Shown: piece after piece, positions 44,911 to 53,303 of the stretch
Layout: every line of letters begins with the position of its first letter
Numbering within the stretch: position 1 is the first letter of the stretch
NCBI GenBank assembly: GCA_023336205.1
Contig: JALQCR010000019.1
Coordinates: forward strand, 62,001 to 126,000
Direction of reading: 5' to 3'
DNA length: 64,000 bases
From: Pseudanabaena sp. Salubria-1
GTDB lineage: Bacteria; Cyanobacteriota; Cyanobacteriia; Pseudanabaenales; Pseudanabaenaceae
Notes under the pieces: model-generated
Database searches by the model: none
Seen by the model: the letters and a program-made list of their open reading frames with translations, nothing else
What the model was told of the DNA's origin: nothing
Translations under genes and position numbers: made by a program

Positions 44911-45029
44911 CCAAGAACTTAAGTTCTTGGCTAAAAGCTCAAGTCTGCTGAAGCAGACTAAAGAATAATTTTCCGTAACCCGTTTCAACGGGTTTGAGCT
45001 GTTAGTCTGCACTTGAGTGCAAGGCTAAC
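44911..45029. repeat. Multi-hairpin repeat module, copy 2
   Basis: Four hairpins in a row: CAAGAACTTAAGTTCTTG, AGTCTGCTGAAGCAGACT, AACCCGTTTCAACGGGTT and CTGCACTTGAGTGCAAG. The same order with different stems occurs at 18278-18392 and 48530-48657. A GC-rich terminator follows directly. Confidence 0.75.
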
Positions 45030-45066
45030 AAAATAAAAGGTGGCGCGAAGCGCCACCTTTTATTTT
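45030..45066. terminator. Terminator before P450 stop
   Basis: AAAATAAAAGGTGGCG pairs perfectly with CGCCACCTTTTATTTT around CGAAG. It serves the minus-strand P450 gene, whose stop is three bases away. Confidence 0.82.
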
Positions 45067-45068
45067 AA

Positions 45069-46412
45069 TTATGCTAATGCTTGAAACTTTACTCTTAGCC
45101 CATCCTTTGGTCGAAGAGTGGGAATTGGGAACGGCTCTAGATTTTGGGAAGGTAAAATTTCCCATTGATAATTGCGTAATAAATGAGCAGCAATAATCTT
45201 CATTTCTAGCTTCGCAAATGCAATCCCAATACAAATTCTTGCACCACCACCAAACCCAATCAGACTAAAGGGTTTCTGTTTATGTTCTTGGCGATCGCTA
45301 CTAAAGCGATCTGGATCGAACGTATCAGGATTAGAATAAACATCTTTTTGCTTATGGGTAATCATAATCGAATAGAGAACTAGCCAACCTTTGGGAACAT
45401 GATAGCCATTAAACTCAAACGGCTTCAACACACCCCGAAATCCACCGCCAACAGGCGGACGTAGACGTTCAATCTCTTGAAAGATTTGATCGAGATAGGG
45501 CATTTGTCCAATTTGTTCTAGATTTAACTGACCTGTTTTCGCTAGAGCTATTTGCTCTTGTCGAGCACGTTCCAAAACTTGGGGATGACGACCTAATTCT
45601 AAACAAAACCAAGTTAACATCGATGTGGTGGTTTCATGTCCAGCAAACAACATCAGCATTGCCTGAGCCTTTAATTCTTCGAGACTAAAACGTCCTCCAT
45701 CCTCATCTTGCGCCTGTATCAACATACTCAGTACATCATTAGTGGGATTTTGCTGACGCTCCTGCACAACTTCAGTAAGATGCTGCAATAGAAGATCGCG
45801 TGCTTTAAGCGCCTTACCCAATGTAGTAAAAGGCAAATCAAAAGGCGCGATCGCAAATAAACCATTGGTTAAGGTCGTAAATAATTTACTCAATCTCTCT
45901 ACATCATCACCAGCATTTGCTCCAATCAAAAGTTGACTAGCAATCTCAAAGGTCAGTTTTTTGAATTCATCAAACCAATTAAACTCCCCCTTTTTTGTCC
46001 ATTTAGCCAAATATCGCTGTGTGATTTCTTCCATCGTCGAAAAATAGCCAGTTAAAGCCTGTCCATGAAAGGCGGGCATCATCAGTCGGCGATTGCGGCG
46101 ATGTTCTTCACCGTCTTGCAAGAATAGCGATTCTCCTAGCAGCATCTTGAAATTATCTGGCCAGCCCTCTTTCCACGAGAAGCATTCCATATGACTAGAC
46201 AGCACAAATTCCGCAGCCTCAGAGCCAATCATAAATACTGTCGGTCTACCAAGCAAGCTAGTTTTGGAGATCGCTCCGTACTTGGCATATTGTTTCTCTG
46301 CAAATTTGAGATCGAAGAGAAACTGCAAGGTTTGTCCAAGGATCGGTAATCCTAACTCCCCAGGAGGAAGATTCATTGATTGTGAATTGGAGTCTTCAGA
46401 ATCTTGATTCAT
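45069..46412 (-). CDS. Cytochrome P450 (CYP120-like)
   Basis: This 447-residue soluble P450 has the I-helix oxygen motif AGHETTTSML (about residue 252), the ExxR helix EIERLRPP (about 312) and the heme loop FGGGARICIGIAFAKLE with the ligand Cys near 390. Its length and the RPKDGLRVKF end resemble CYP120A1 of Synechocystis, a retinoic acid hydroxylase. Related chemistry on retinoids or apocarotenoids is plausible (inference). It follows menE on the same strand after 55 bases and may share its transcript; no ferredoxin partner is adjacent. Confidence 0.9.
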   Translation of the reverse strand: MNQDSEDSNSQSMNLPPGELGLPILGQTLQFLFDLKFAEKQYAKYGAISKTSLLGRPTVFMIGSEAAEFVLSSHMECFSWKEGWPDNFKMLLGESLFLQDGEEHRRNRRLMMPAFHGQALTGYFSTMEEITQRYLAKWTKKGEFNWFDEFKKLTFEIASQLLIGANAGDDVERLSKLFTTLTNGLFAIAPFDLPFTTLGKALKARDLLLQHLTEVVQERQQNPTNDVLSMLIQAQDEDGGRFSLEELKAQAMLMLFAGHETTTSMLTWFCLELGRHPQVLERARQEQIALAKTGQLNLEQIGQMPYLDQIFQEIERLRPPVGGGFRGVLKPFEFNGYHVPKGWLVLYSIMITHKQKDVYSNPDTFDPDRFSSDRQEHKQKPFSLIGFGGGARICIGIAFAKLEMKIIAAHLLRNYQWEILPSQNLEPFPIPTLRPKDGLRVKFQALA

Positions 46413-46467
46413 GTTGCTAAAGAGAAAAATACTTTTGCTATTTCCATTGGATATTGTAGCGCGATCG

Positions 46468-47958
46468 CTATAACTCCTCTAGGCGATCGCGAATTTCTTG
46501 ACGCAATAATTTGCCAGAAGCAGTTTTGGGCAAAGACTCCCAAATATAGATGGACTTGGGTAATTTATATCGTGCTAAAGATTTTTGCTCACAAAAGCTT
46601 CTAATTTCTGTTAGTGATAATTGCACATTACTCACGATTATGGCTGTAACTATTTCGCCCCATTCGCGATCGCTTATGCCGACAACGCAAGCCTCTACGA
46701 TCGCAGGATGTTCTAGTAAAATCGCCTCAATTTCCGTCGGATAAATATTTTCACCACCACTAATAATTAAGTCAGAACGACGACTGACGACATAGAGATA
46801 GCCATCGCGATCGAGATATCCTAAATCACCCGTGTGCAGCCAACCATCTTGAATATTCTTCTCAAGTTGATTGAGATAGCCATTCATCACACTTGCACCT
46901 TGAATGAGAATTTGCCCGATCGCACCAACATCAAGATCTTGCTGTTGATCATCGGCAATCCGTAGTCGATTGCCAAAAAGTGGTAAGCCCGATGAACCTC
47001 TTTTTTTAGCTACTTCGTGGGATGATAGAGTAGTTATTTGCGAAGCAGTTTCAGTCATGCCATAGGTTGGGCTTATCGGCAAATTTAATTGTAAGCATTG
47101 TTCAATTAGTTCTGGACTCGCAGGTGCGCCGCCCAATAAAATCGCACGTAATTTCTGAAGGTTTTGCCATTGGGAATGTTGTAACAAACGACTTAGCATT
47201 GTTGGTACAAGGGAAATAATTGTCACTTTCTCAATATCGATCGCATCTAGTACTTCCTGCTCATCAAATTTTGGTAAAAGCGTAATCGTCGTTCCATTAA
47301 TCACACTCCGCCATGCGATCGCTAATCCACCGACATGGAACAATGGCATACAGAGCAGCCAGTTATCGTTTGGCTCTATACCTAAATTTAAAGCCGATGC
47401 GATCGCGCTATGGAAATGATTGCTAAAGCTTAAGGTCACTGCCTTGGGCTTGCCTGTTGTTCCAGATGTGTAGAAGATTCCCTGTATATTTTCTAGGTTT
47501 ATATTTTCGCAGCTAAGTTGATTGCTATTAGCTTGACAATTTTGTAGAAAGAAATCAGATATTTCAAAAGTGGTTAAATAATTAATCGCTTTATCCAGAC
47601 TATTGGCAGTTGATTTAGTCATCTCATCGTAAAGTAAATATTTCGTTTGGCTGTTTTCTATCTGCCATCGTATTTCTTCGGCAGTGAGGCGTATATTGAG
47701 GAAAACAGCTATGGCTTCGCACTTTACTAAAGCATGGACAATCATGATATATCGCGGATGATTGGTAAGTAACAAACCAACGCGATCGCCAGATTTTATC
47801 CCCAATGTCTGCAAGCGTTCTACCCAGTGATTAACTTCGGCTTCCAACTTCGCATATGTCCAGCGTTCTACTTCTTGAGCAAAAGGCGATCTAAAGATAA
47901 GTGCGATCGCACTTTTTTTCTGAATAGCTCGTTGTGATAGCCAGTTGGGAAATTTCAT
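46468..47958 (-). CDS. menE: o-Succinylbenzoate-CoA ligase
   Basis: This 496-residue adenylate-forming ligase activates o-succinylbenzoate for phylloquinone (photosystem I quinone) synthesis. The P-loop-like IFYTSGTTGKPKAV (about residue 165), SPTYGMTETASQ (about 300), WLHTGDLGYLDRDGYL (about 375) and the catalytic Lys in KTASGKLLR near the C-terminus are all present. Other acyl-CoA ligases look similar, but length and the LARYKLPKSIYIWESLPKTA end fit MenE. It is first in a two-gene minus-strand unit with the P450. Confidence 0.82.
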   Translation of the reverse strand: MKFPNWLSQRAIQKKSAIALIFRSPFAQEVERWTYAKLEAEVNHWVERLQTLGIKSGDRVGLLLTNHPRYIMIVHALVKCEAIAVFLNIRLTAEEIRWQIENSQTKYLLYDEMTKSTANSLDKAINYLTTFEISDFFLQNCQANSNQLSCENINLENIQGIFYTSGTTGKPKAVTLSFSNHFHSAIASALNLGIEPNDNWLLCMPLFHVGGLAIAWRSVINGTTITLLPKFDEQEVLDAIDIEKVTIISLVPTMLSRLLQHSQWQNLQKLRAILLGGAPASPELIEQCLQLNLPISPTYGMTETASQITTLSSHEVAKKRGSSGLPLFGNRLRIADDQQQDLDVGAIGQILIQGASVMNGYLNQLEKNIQDGWLHTGDLGYLDRDGYLYVVSRRSDLIISGGENIYPTEIEAILLEHPAIVEACVVGISDREWGEIVTAIIVSNVQLSLTEIRSFCEQKSLARYKLPKSIYIWESLPKTASGKLLRQEIRDRLEEL

Positions 47959-47969
47959 AATATCGAGAT

Positions 47970-48120
47970 ATGATAGTCATTGTGGATATTGCTTTGCAAT
48001 AAGTACCTCAGCACAATTAACAATCCGAGTCAAAATCTGTACCGCCCGCTGCGCGGGCGTTACAGATTTTAGGGTTTTATATTTAATTGTGCCTAGCTAC
48101 TTATCCACAATGACTATCAT
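47970..48120. mobile_element. 151-bp palindromic element, TIR ATGATAGTCATTGTGGATA
   Basis: ATGATAGTCATTGTGGATA at the left end is inverted at the right end (TATCCACAATGACTATCAT), with further pairing of AGCACAATTA / TAATTGTGCC inside. A GC-rich hairpin, AAAATCTGTACCGCCCGC and its partner, forms the tip. It fills the whole space between the divergent menE and phasin-like genes, so their promoters lie in or beside it. Confidence 0.68.
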
Positions 48121-48142
48121 AAAATTTTATGGAGTAATGGCA

Positions 48143-48511
48143 ATGAATCCATTTGGTGGCATCGTCCAAAAAGCATTTTATCTAGGTCTAGGCTTGGCGA
48201 CTGTCGCAGGTGAAAAGGCTGGTGAGACTCTTGGTGAACTTCGTACACAGGCTAGTAAATTAGCTGACGACTTAGTTGAACGTGGCGAGATGACAACCGA
48301 AGAAGCGAAAAAGTTTGTAGATGACCTAGTCCGTAACTCTCAAAAGCCGATTGGGGAGAGTGCTCCAAATCCTAGCAGCAAAGATGCCCCACGCACTATC
48401 TCAATTGATGATGAGGAAGATGGTGATTCTAATCAAACTGTAAGCGATGTGGATTCTCTCAAAAGCAAAGTTCAAGCTTTACAAGATGAACTCAAACGAT
48501 TACAGAAATAA
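48143..48511 (+). CDS. Phasin-like small protein
   Basis: This 122-residue protein starts MNPFGGIVQKAFYLGLGLAT and continues with a helical segment (LRTQASKLADDLVERGEMTT then EEAKKFVDDLVR). This is the pattern of cyanobacterial phasin-family or PHA-granule-type proteins. The second half is acidic and ends with a short coiled coil (VDSLKSKVQALQDELKRLQK). ATG at 48143 lies 8 bases after GGAG; ATG at 48137 is too close. A polyester-granule role is not proven here. Confidence 0.7.
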   Translation: MNPFGGIVQKAFYLGLGLATVAGEKAGETLGELRTQASKLADDLVERGEMTTEEAKKFVDDLVRNSQKPIGESAPNPSSKDAPRTISIDDEEDGDSNQTVSDVDSLKSKVQALQDELKRLQK

Positions 48512-48529
48512 AAAATGGCGTAAATAACA

Positions 48530-48657
48530 CAAGAACTTAAGTTCTTGGCTAAAAGCTTAAGTCCACTGAAGTGGACTACGGAATACCTTCTATCAACCCG
48601 TTTCAAAAGGGTTGAGATTTCAGTCCGCACTTGAGTTCAGGGCTTGAGTGCGGCGCT
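48530..48657. repeat. Multi-hairpin repeat module, copy 3
   Basis: Repeats the order of hairpins at 44911 with altered stems: AAGAACTTAAGTTCTTGG, AGTCCACTGAAGTGGACT, CCCGTTTCAAAAGGGTT and a final AGTCCGCACTTGAGTTC region. It lies between the converging phasin-like and hydrolase genes and may act as a terminator. Confidence 0.7.
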
Positions 48658-48665
48658 AATGCTTT

Positions 48666-50351
48666 TTATGGAGCATCCCCTAACGATTGCAGAAGCTGAG
48701 CCTCTGAGAAATTGGTAGTCAATGAAGCTGGGAATCGGGGAGATGCGATCGCTTGCACATAAGCATTATTGAGATAAGCCCCAAATTCAGGGCGGTTATT
48801 GAGATGAGTTTGAAAAAAAGCTAGGCTTAACGCTTTTGTATAGGGATGCGTAAATTCAGGCTTTTCACCTAATATTGTTGCTGGAACTACCAATACACCG
48901 CGATCGCTTCTTTCTAAAAAAGAGAAATGTGTTCCTTTAGGAAAAGTTGCTAGATACTTATGTGGACTAGTTGACCATACAAAGGGGAAAAACTGTTCAG
49001 GAACCGCAGGCGTAAATAAGTCATCTCCACTAGCAAAAATCGCTACAGGGATCTTGATATTTTGAATTCCTTCTTTACCCAGTAGCGTACTGCCACCGAG
49101 TGGATTAAGTGCTAACAATGCTTTGACTCGGCGATCGCTAAGATTAATATTATTTACATCTAATGAACTAAAGCGACATTGGAGAATCTTAGACACATTA
49201 AAAGAAGAGACATTGGGTTCGGGAATGCTGCATTCTTTATTGATTTGATTGAAATCAAGTTGAGCACCTCCCAAAGTTAGAATAGTATAGCCACCGAGTG
49301 AGTGCCCAATTAAGCCTACTTGCTCTGGATTGAAGCGATCGCGCCATTGGGGATCAGTTTTAACCTTTTGCGCCAATGCATCTAGTAAATATTTCACATC
49401 ATAGGGGCGTTGCACTGCTTCCTCAGTCTGTGGTGCTTTGCTCAAGCCAGATAAGAAAGCGGCAAAGTCACGACTACCTGTTTTAGGATGCTCTAAGGCA
49501 GCCACAGCAAATCCATGAGAAGCAAGGTGCTGTGATAAATATTGCAAAGTATCAGGATTAGAAGCCAATCCATGTGAAATCACAATTAGTGGCGCAGGAG
49601 TTGCCAATCCTTGCGGGATATATATATCTGCCGATATTTTGACATTGCGATCTGGTTGCAGATAGGTAAATTGCTCTTTTGTCCATTTTACACTCCCTGC
49701 AACTCGTAGCTCTTTTTGAGAATTTACTAGAGCTTTATTCTCATTCCGATTATTCTGAGATTCTGCGATCGCTTGCTTTTCGATGGCGGCGATCGCTTGT
49801 TCTTTCTTATAGAGCAATTGTGAGACTTCTGCATAAGCCTGAAGTCCGCGAGGCAAGTCCAAATAGATAACTGGGACGGGATATCGTCGCAATAGATTAA
49901 GAATGCTGAGCCCTTCCTCACTCTGTGCAGAGAGAATCAACGCAGCTCTCAGTGCCGAGAACCCATTTAGCTCAGGAGTTATCTGCAAAATCCTACCTAA
50001 GCGACGCACTAAAATCTCCCCAATAGGAGAATAAGAAAACTGAGCTGCTGTAGTATGACTGAGGCTATAGCGAGTCGTCAGTGCTTCGCGAAGTTGAGTT
50101 TGTTGTTGAGGTGATAATCTTTCTAGATAGAACTCTAAACGCTTGGTTAGTTTCCCCTCTTTCGCAAATTTTTCTAAATCACTAACATAGATTGTAAATT
50201 CACCAAAAGGGGCGTACCAAAAGCGAATTTGTTCAGCACTATGCACTGGTGCTGGATTAGCAAAAATATTGCCGATGGCGATCGCAATTCCAAAACCTAG
50301 GGATGCAATCAACGCTCTGCGATCAATCAACTTTAGTCCTAGACTCCCCAT
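48666..50351 (-). CDS. Alpha/beta hydrolase with DUF1400 domain, exported
   Basis: This 561-residue protein has an N-terminal signal (LIASLGFGIAIAIGNIFANP) and a cyanobacterial DUF1400 region (IRFWYAPFGEFTIYVSDLEK, about residues 44-160). A catalytic alpha/beta hydrolase domain follows with nucleophile elbow VGLIGHSLGGYT (Ser near 350), a late Asp (FASGDDLFTP) and His (KGTHFSFLE). The oxyanion region VISHGLASNPDT precedes it. It is probably a periplasmic or thylakoid-lumen esterase or lipase; substrate is unknown. Confidence 0.82.
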   Translation of the reverse strand: MGSLGLKLIDRRALIASLGFGIAIAIGNIFANPAPVHSAEQIRFWYAPFGEFTIYVSDLEKFAKEGKLTKRLEFYLERLSPQQQTQLREALTTRYSLSHTTAAQFSYSPIGEILVRRLGRILQITPELNGFSALRAALILSAQSEEGLSILNLLRRYPVPVIYLDLPRGLQAYAEVSQLLYKKEQAIAAIEKQAIAESQNNRNENKALVNSQKELRVAGSVKWTKEQFTYLQPDRNVKISADIYIPQGLATPAPLIVISHGLASNPDTLQYLSQHLASHGFAVAALEHPKTGSRDFAAFLSGLSKAPQTEEAVQRPYDVKYLLDALAQKVKTDPQWRDRFNPEQVGLIGHSLGGYTILTLGGAQLDFNQINKECSIPEPNVSSFNVSKILQCRFSSLDVNNINLSDRRVKALLALNPLGGSTLLGKEGIQNIKIPVAIFASGDDLFTPAVPEQFFPFVWSTSPHKYLATFPKGTHFSFLERSDRGVLVVPATILGEKPEFTHPYTKALSLAFFQTHLNNRPEFGAYLNNAYVQAIASPRFPASLTTNFSEAQLLQSLGDAP

Positions 50352-50393
50352 AACAATCCAGTAAATATTAATTTTACAAAACTATCTGGCACT

Positions 50394-50428
50394 TAAGAAT
50401 AGGCGGCGCGAAGCGCCGCTTATCCTTA
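50394..50428. terminator. GC-rich hairpin
   Basis: AATAGGCGGCG pairs with CGCCGCTTAT around CGAAG, 45 bases upstream of the hydrolase start on the other side. Its core matches the CGCGAAGCG hairpins elsewhere in the window. Confidence 0.5.
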
Positions 50429-50435
50429 GAACGGT

Positions 50436-50536
50436 AATTCTCATTATGAAATCGATTTAGGCTCTGGAAATGCCTTTTTTTTTGAAAGTCCGCCGTAGGC
50501 GGGCTTTCAAAAAAAATGATTTTTATAATGAGAATT
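50436..50536. repeat. Palindromic element with AATTCTCATTAT ends
   Basis: AATTCTCATTATGAAATC pairs with GATTTTTATAATGAGAATT. Inside, TTTTTTTTGAAAGTCCGCC pairs with GGCGGGCTTTCAAAAAAAA around TAGG, a terminator-like hairpin. No gene lies between the hydrolase start and the tRNA, 276 bases away. Confidence 0.6.
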
Positions 50537-50627
50537 GCTGCCTTGGCAATACTGAATTATGTAATATGTGCGATGATGCTATAATAGCAAGCGCAAAAAA
50601 TTTGTATTTGACCAGCTTAGCTAACTT

Positions 50628-50699
50628 GCCGATGTAGCACAGGGGTAGTGCAGCTGATTCGTAATCAGCAGGCCGTGAGTTCAAATCTCATCATCGGCT
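50628..50699 (+). tRNA. tRNA-Thr (anticodon CGT)
   Basis: This 72-base cloverleaf has acceptor stem GCCGATG/CATCGGC, D-arm GTAGCACAGGGGTAGTGC, anticodon stem GCTGA/TCAGC with loop TTCGTAA, and T-arm CTCATC-adjacent GTTCAAATC. Anticodon CGT reads ACG threonine codons. No CCA is encoded. A terminator follows 5 bases later. Confidence 0.93.
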
Positions 50700-50704
50700 T
50701 AATA

Positions 50705-50743
50705 AAAAAACAAGAGAGAGCTCTTTGCGCTCTCTTGTTTTTT
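50705..50743. terminator. Terminator shared by tRNA-Thr and ssb
   Basis: AAAAACAAGAGAGAGC and GCTCTCTTGTTTTT pair around CTTTGC with A/T runs on both sides. It ends both the tRNA transcript and, on the other strand, ssb, whose stop lies at its edge. Confidence 0.87.
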
Positions 50744-51200
50744 AAAATGGAATGTCGTCATAATCAGGTGCATCGGCTGCGGGTGCTGCTACAGGCACAT
50801 ATGTTGACATTGGGACAACGTTAGCAGCAGGAGTAGGGTTATTAGCGATTCTTTCTGTGCGTGCAGGTGGAGCAGAGGTGTTGTTAGCCATACTGCCACC
50901 AACTCCAAAACTATGGACACGCTGAGCAATCAGTTCTGTACGCTTTTCTTTGTACGTACCGCGATCAACCGTATCTAGACGCAACCGACCTTCAACGACA
51001 ACTTGATCGCCTTTATGATATTTCTCAACCATCTCATCTGCCAAACTATTCCAGCCAACAACTTTAATGCGATAAGGTGCGTCTTCAGCTCGTCCACCTG
51101 CAAACTGAACAAGAAATGAAGCGATCGAGCTTTGATTATCAGGAGTGCGGCGTAGCTCAGGATCGGTCAGTACTTCAGCCATTAGGACAATAGAGTTCAT
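50742..51200 (-). CDS. ssb: Single-stranded DNA-binding protein
   Basis: This 152-residue SSB has an OB-fold N-terminal domain (MNSIVLMAEVLTDPELRRTP, VKVVGWNSLAD-like strand, VVEGRLRLDTVDR), a Pro/Ala/Thr-rich linker, and the acidic protein-docking tail DYDDIPF. It binds single strands and recruits repair and replication proteins through the tail. It begins MNSIVLMAEV. The gene appears to be transcribed alone. Confidence 0.93.
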   Translation of the reverse strand: MNSIVLMAEVLTDPELRRTPDNQSSIASFLVQFAGGRAEDAPYRIKVVGWNSLADEMVEKYHKGDQVVVEGRLRLDTVDRGTYKEKRTELIAQRVHSFGVGGSMANNTSAPPARTERIANNPTPAANVVPMSTYVPVAAPAADAPDYDDIPF

Positions 51201-51271
51201 AGGTTTGTATCAGAAGCTTACGGCTTATTTTTATTGATCATCATAATATCGCGATCGCTAAGGATCGCAAA

Positions 51272-51336
51272 TTAAATAAAAACCAAAACTATTGTGGCGG
51301 ACTTTGTCCGCCACAATAGTTTTGGTTTTTATTTAA
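51272..51336. repeat. Hairpin with 30-bp perfect arms
   Basis: TTAAATAAAAACCAAAACTA continuing TTGTGGCGGA pairs without a mismatch with its reverse complement around CTTTG. It sits 72 bases upstream of the ssb start. It could be a terminator for an antisense transcript or a mobile palindrome. Confidence 0.7.
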
Positions 51337-51442
51337 CCTGTGTTATTTCAGTCAAAATCTTGAGTGCAATAGTTTGCATCAGCATGTATACTTTTGCTGA
51401 TTATCAAGCTGCTATGCTGCTATTAAGATTAGTCACGCACAT

Positions 51443-52024
51443 ATGCTGACCATCAATGCAATCATCATCAGTACAATCATTCTCGATGTTGGGATTCAGT
51501 CCGTGATTATCGACAGAATATTTCGAGCAAAACAAGGTAATAGGCGGCGGGAAGAAGTGGAAGAAGAAAACCTTACTCGCTACGAGTCCAACACATCTAG
51601 CGATCAGCCTAAGGGCTGGGAATTTAAAATCTTGCGTACTAGTAGCGGCGGGTTTCGCGGGCGCAAGGTATTGAACAAAGTCTGCGCCGAAGAGTCCCAA
51701 GCAGGCTGGATTTTATTAGAAAAGCTGGACGATCATCGATTAAGGTTTCGCCGTCCCATAACTGCTCGCGATCGCGATAATAATTGCAAAATCGATCCCT
51801 ATCGTACCCGTTATGGCATTGCGGAGAGTGTGGAAACTTGGACGACGATCATTGTGTTATTAGCGATCATGAGCGGCGCAGCAGCATTAGGTTTTACAAC
51901 ATTAAATCGATTTTTTGGTGATTGGCAAACGCACTCTGTGCAGAACGCTCCCCGTTCTGGTGACAATAACACCATTCGTCAGCCCCCTAGTCCGATCTCC
52001 AAACCAACTACGCCCCCACAATAA
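51443..52024 (+). CDS. Cyanobacterial hypothetical membrane protein
   Basis: This 193-residue protein has an N-terminal hydrophobic segment (INAIIISTIILDVGIQSVII), a soluble domain (WEFKILRTSSGGF ... CAEESQAGWILLEKLDDHRL, about residues 60-110) and a C-terminal membrane helix (TTIIVLLAIMSGAAALGF) followed by a Pro-rich tail. The central WEFKI...GWILLEKL pattern looks like a small alpha/beta fold. I do not recognise a named family. A terminator follows. Confidence 0.65.
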   Translation: MLTINAIIISTIILDVGIQSVIIDRIFRAKQGNRRREEVEEENLTRYESNTSSDQPKGWEFKILRTSSGGFRGRKVLNKVCAEESQAGWILLEKLDDHRLRFRRPITARDRDNNCKIDPYRTRYGIAESVETWTTIIVLLAIMSGAAALGFTTLNRFFGDWQTHSVQNAPRSGDNNTIRQPPSPISKPTTPPQ

Positions 52025-52028
52025 ACCC

Positions 52029-52066
52029 AGATGAGAGGTGGCGCTTCGCGCCATCTCTCATCTTTT
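52029..52066 (+). terminator. Terminator before oxidoreductase gene
   Basis: AGATGAGAGGTGGCG pairs with CGCCATCTCTCATCT (one G-T pair) around CTTCG and is followed by T's. It ends the membrane-protein gene just 13 bases before the next start. Confidence 0.78.
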
Positions 52067-52078
52067 AGTGAGAAACCC

Positions 52079-53095
52079 ATGAAAGCAATTTTGATGACCG
52101 CAGCAGGTGAGTCCAATGTGCTGCAACTTGCCGATATCCAAGAACCAACTATTCAAGCTCCGACTGAGATTTTAGTTCGCCTCAAAGCAGCAGGTATTAA
52201 TCCCATTGACATAAAACTGCGGAGCCGTGGCACATTTGATGCCGATCGCTTGCCGTCGATTCTCGGTTGTGATGGTGCAGGAATCGTAGAAGCGATCGGC
52301 TCAGAGGTTACTAAGTTTAAAGTAGGCGATCAGGTTTATTTTTGTAACGGTGGGTTAGGTTTCCATCAAGGTAACTATGCCGAACTAACTACGATAGACG
52401 AAAAATTTGCTGCCCATAAGCCAAAATCTCTCAGTTTTGAAGAAGCTGCTGCTGCTCCCCTTGTGTTAATTACTGCGTGGGAAGCCCTATATGATCGCGG
52501 CACTTTACAAAATACTTTACAATCAGCGCCAACTAGTCGCAATGTCTTAATTCATGCAGGAGCTGGCGGTGTTGGTCATATGGCGATTCAGTTAGCCAAA
52601 CTCAGAAATGCCAAGGTCTGCACGACTGTTGGCTCCGAAGCTAAAGGAAGATTTGTACGGGATTTGGGTGCAGATTTAGCGATCGCCTATAAGCAGACCG
52701 ATTTTGTAGAAGCCGCGATCGCGTGGACAAATGGAGAAGGTGTAGATCTTGCCTTTGATACTGTCGGGGGTAAACTGATCGAGAAGACTTTTCCCGCCGT
52801 CAAAATCTATGGGGATCTTGTCACCATTCTTGAACCCCCTACCGATATAAGCTGGAAAGTTGCCCGTACCCGAAACTTGAGATTTAACTTTGAACTAATG
52901 CTCACGCCGATGTTACTCGGAAAGGCTGATCTGCAAATTCAACAAGCTCAAATTCTTAGTGAATGTGCAGATTTATTTGACTCAGGCAAGCTCAAAATTC
53001 ATGTCAGTGAGGTGTTTCAGCTTGCGGATGCGGCTAAAGCCCATGAATTATTAGAAACTGGATCAATGACAGGAAAAATTGCGATCACCATCTAA
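52079..53095 (+). CDS. Zinc-free alcohol dehydrogenase / quinone oxidoreductase (zeta-crystallin-like)
   Basis: This 338-residue medium-chain dehydrogenase has a GroES-like N-terminus (LVRLKAAGINPIDIKLRSRG, ILGCDGAGIVEAIGSEV) and Rossmann motif HAGAGGVGHMAIQLAK (about residue 155). The catalytic zinc Cys/His set is absent, which places it in the NADPH:quinone oxidoreductase branch. Start MKAILMTAAG at 52079 is chosen because upstream in-frame codons lie in a terminator hairpin. Substrate is unknown. A 48-base G run begins 15 bases after the stop. Confidence 0.85.
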   Translation: MKAILMTAAGESNVLQLADIQEPTIQAPTEILVRLKAAGINPIDIKLRSRGTFDADRLPSILGCDGAGIVEAIGSEVTKFKVGDQVYFCNGGLGFHQGNYAELTTIDEKFAAHKPKSLSFEEAAAAPLVLITAWEALYDRGTLQNTLQSAPTSRNVLIHAGAGGVGHMAIQLAKLRNAKVCTTVGSEAKGRFVRDLGADLAIAYKQTDFVEAAIAWTNGEGVDLAFDTVGGKLIEKTFPAVKIYGDLVTILEPPTDISWKVARTRNLRFNFELMLTPMLLGKADLQIQQAQILSECADLFDSGKLKIHVSEVFQLADAAKAHELLETGSMTGKIAITI

Positions 53096-53110
53096 ACCCA
53101 AAAGACGAGT

Positions 53111-53303
<193 letters not shown>

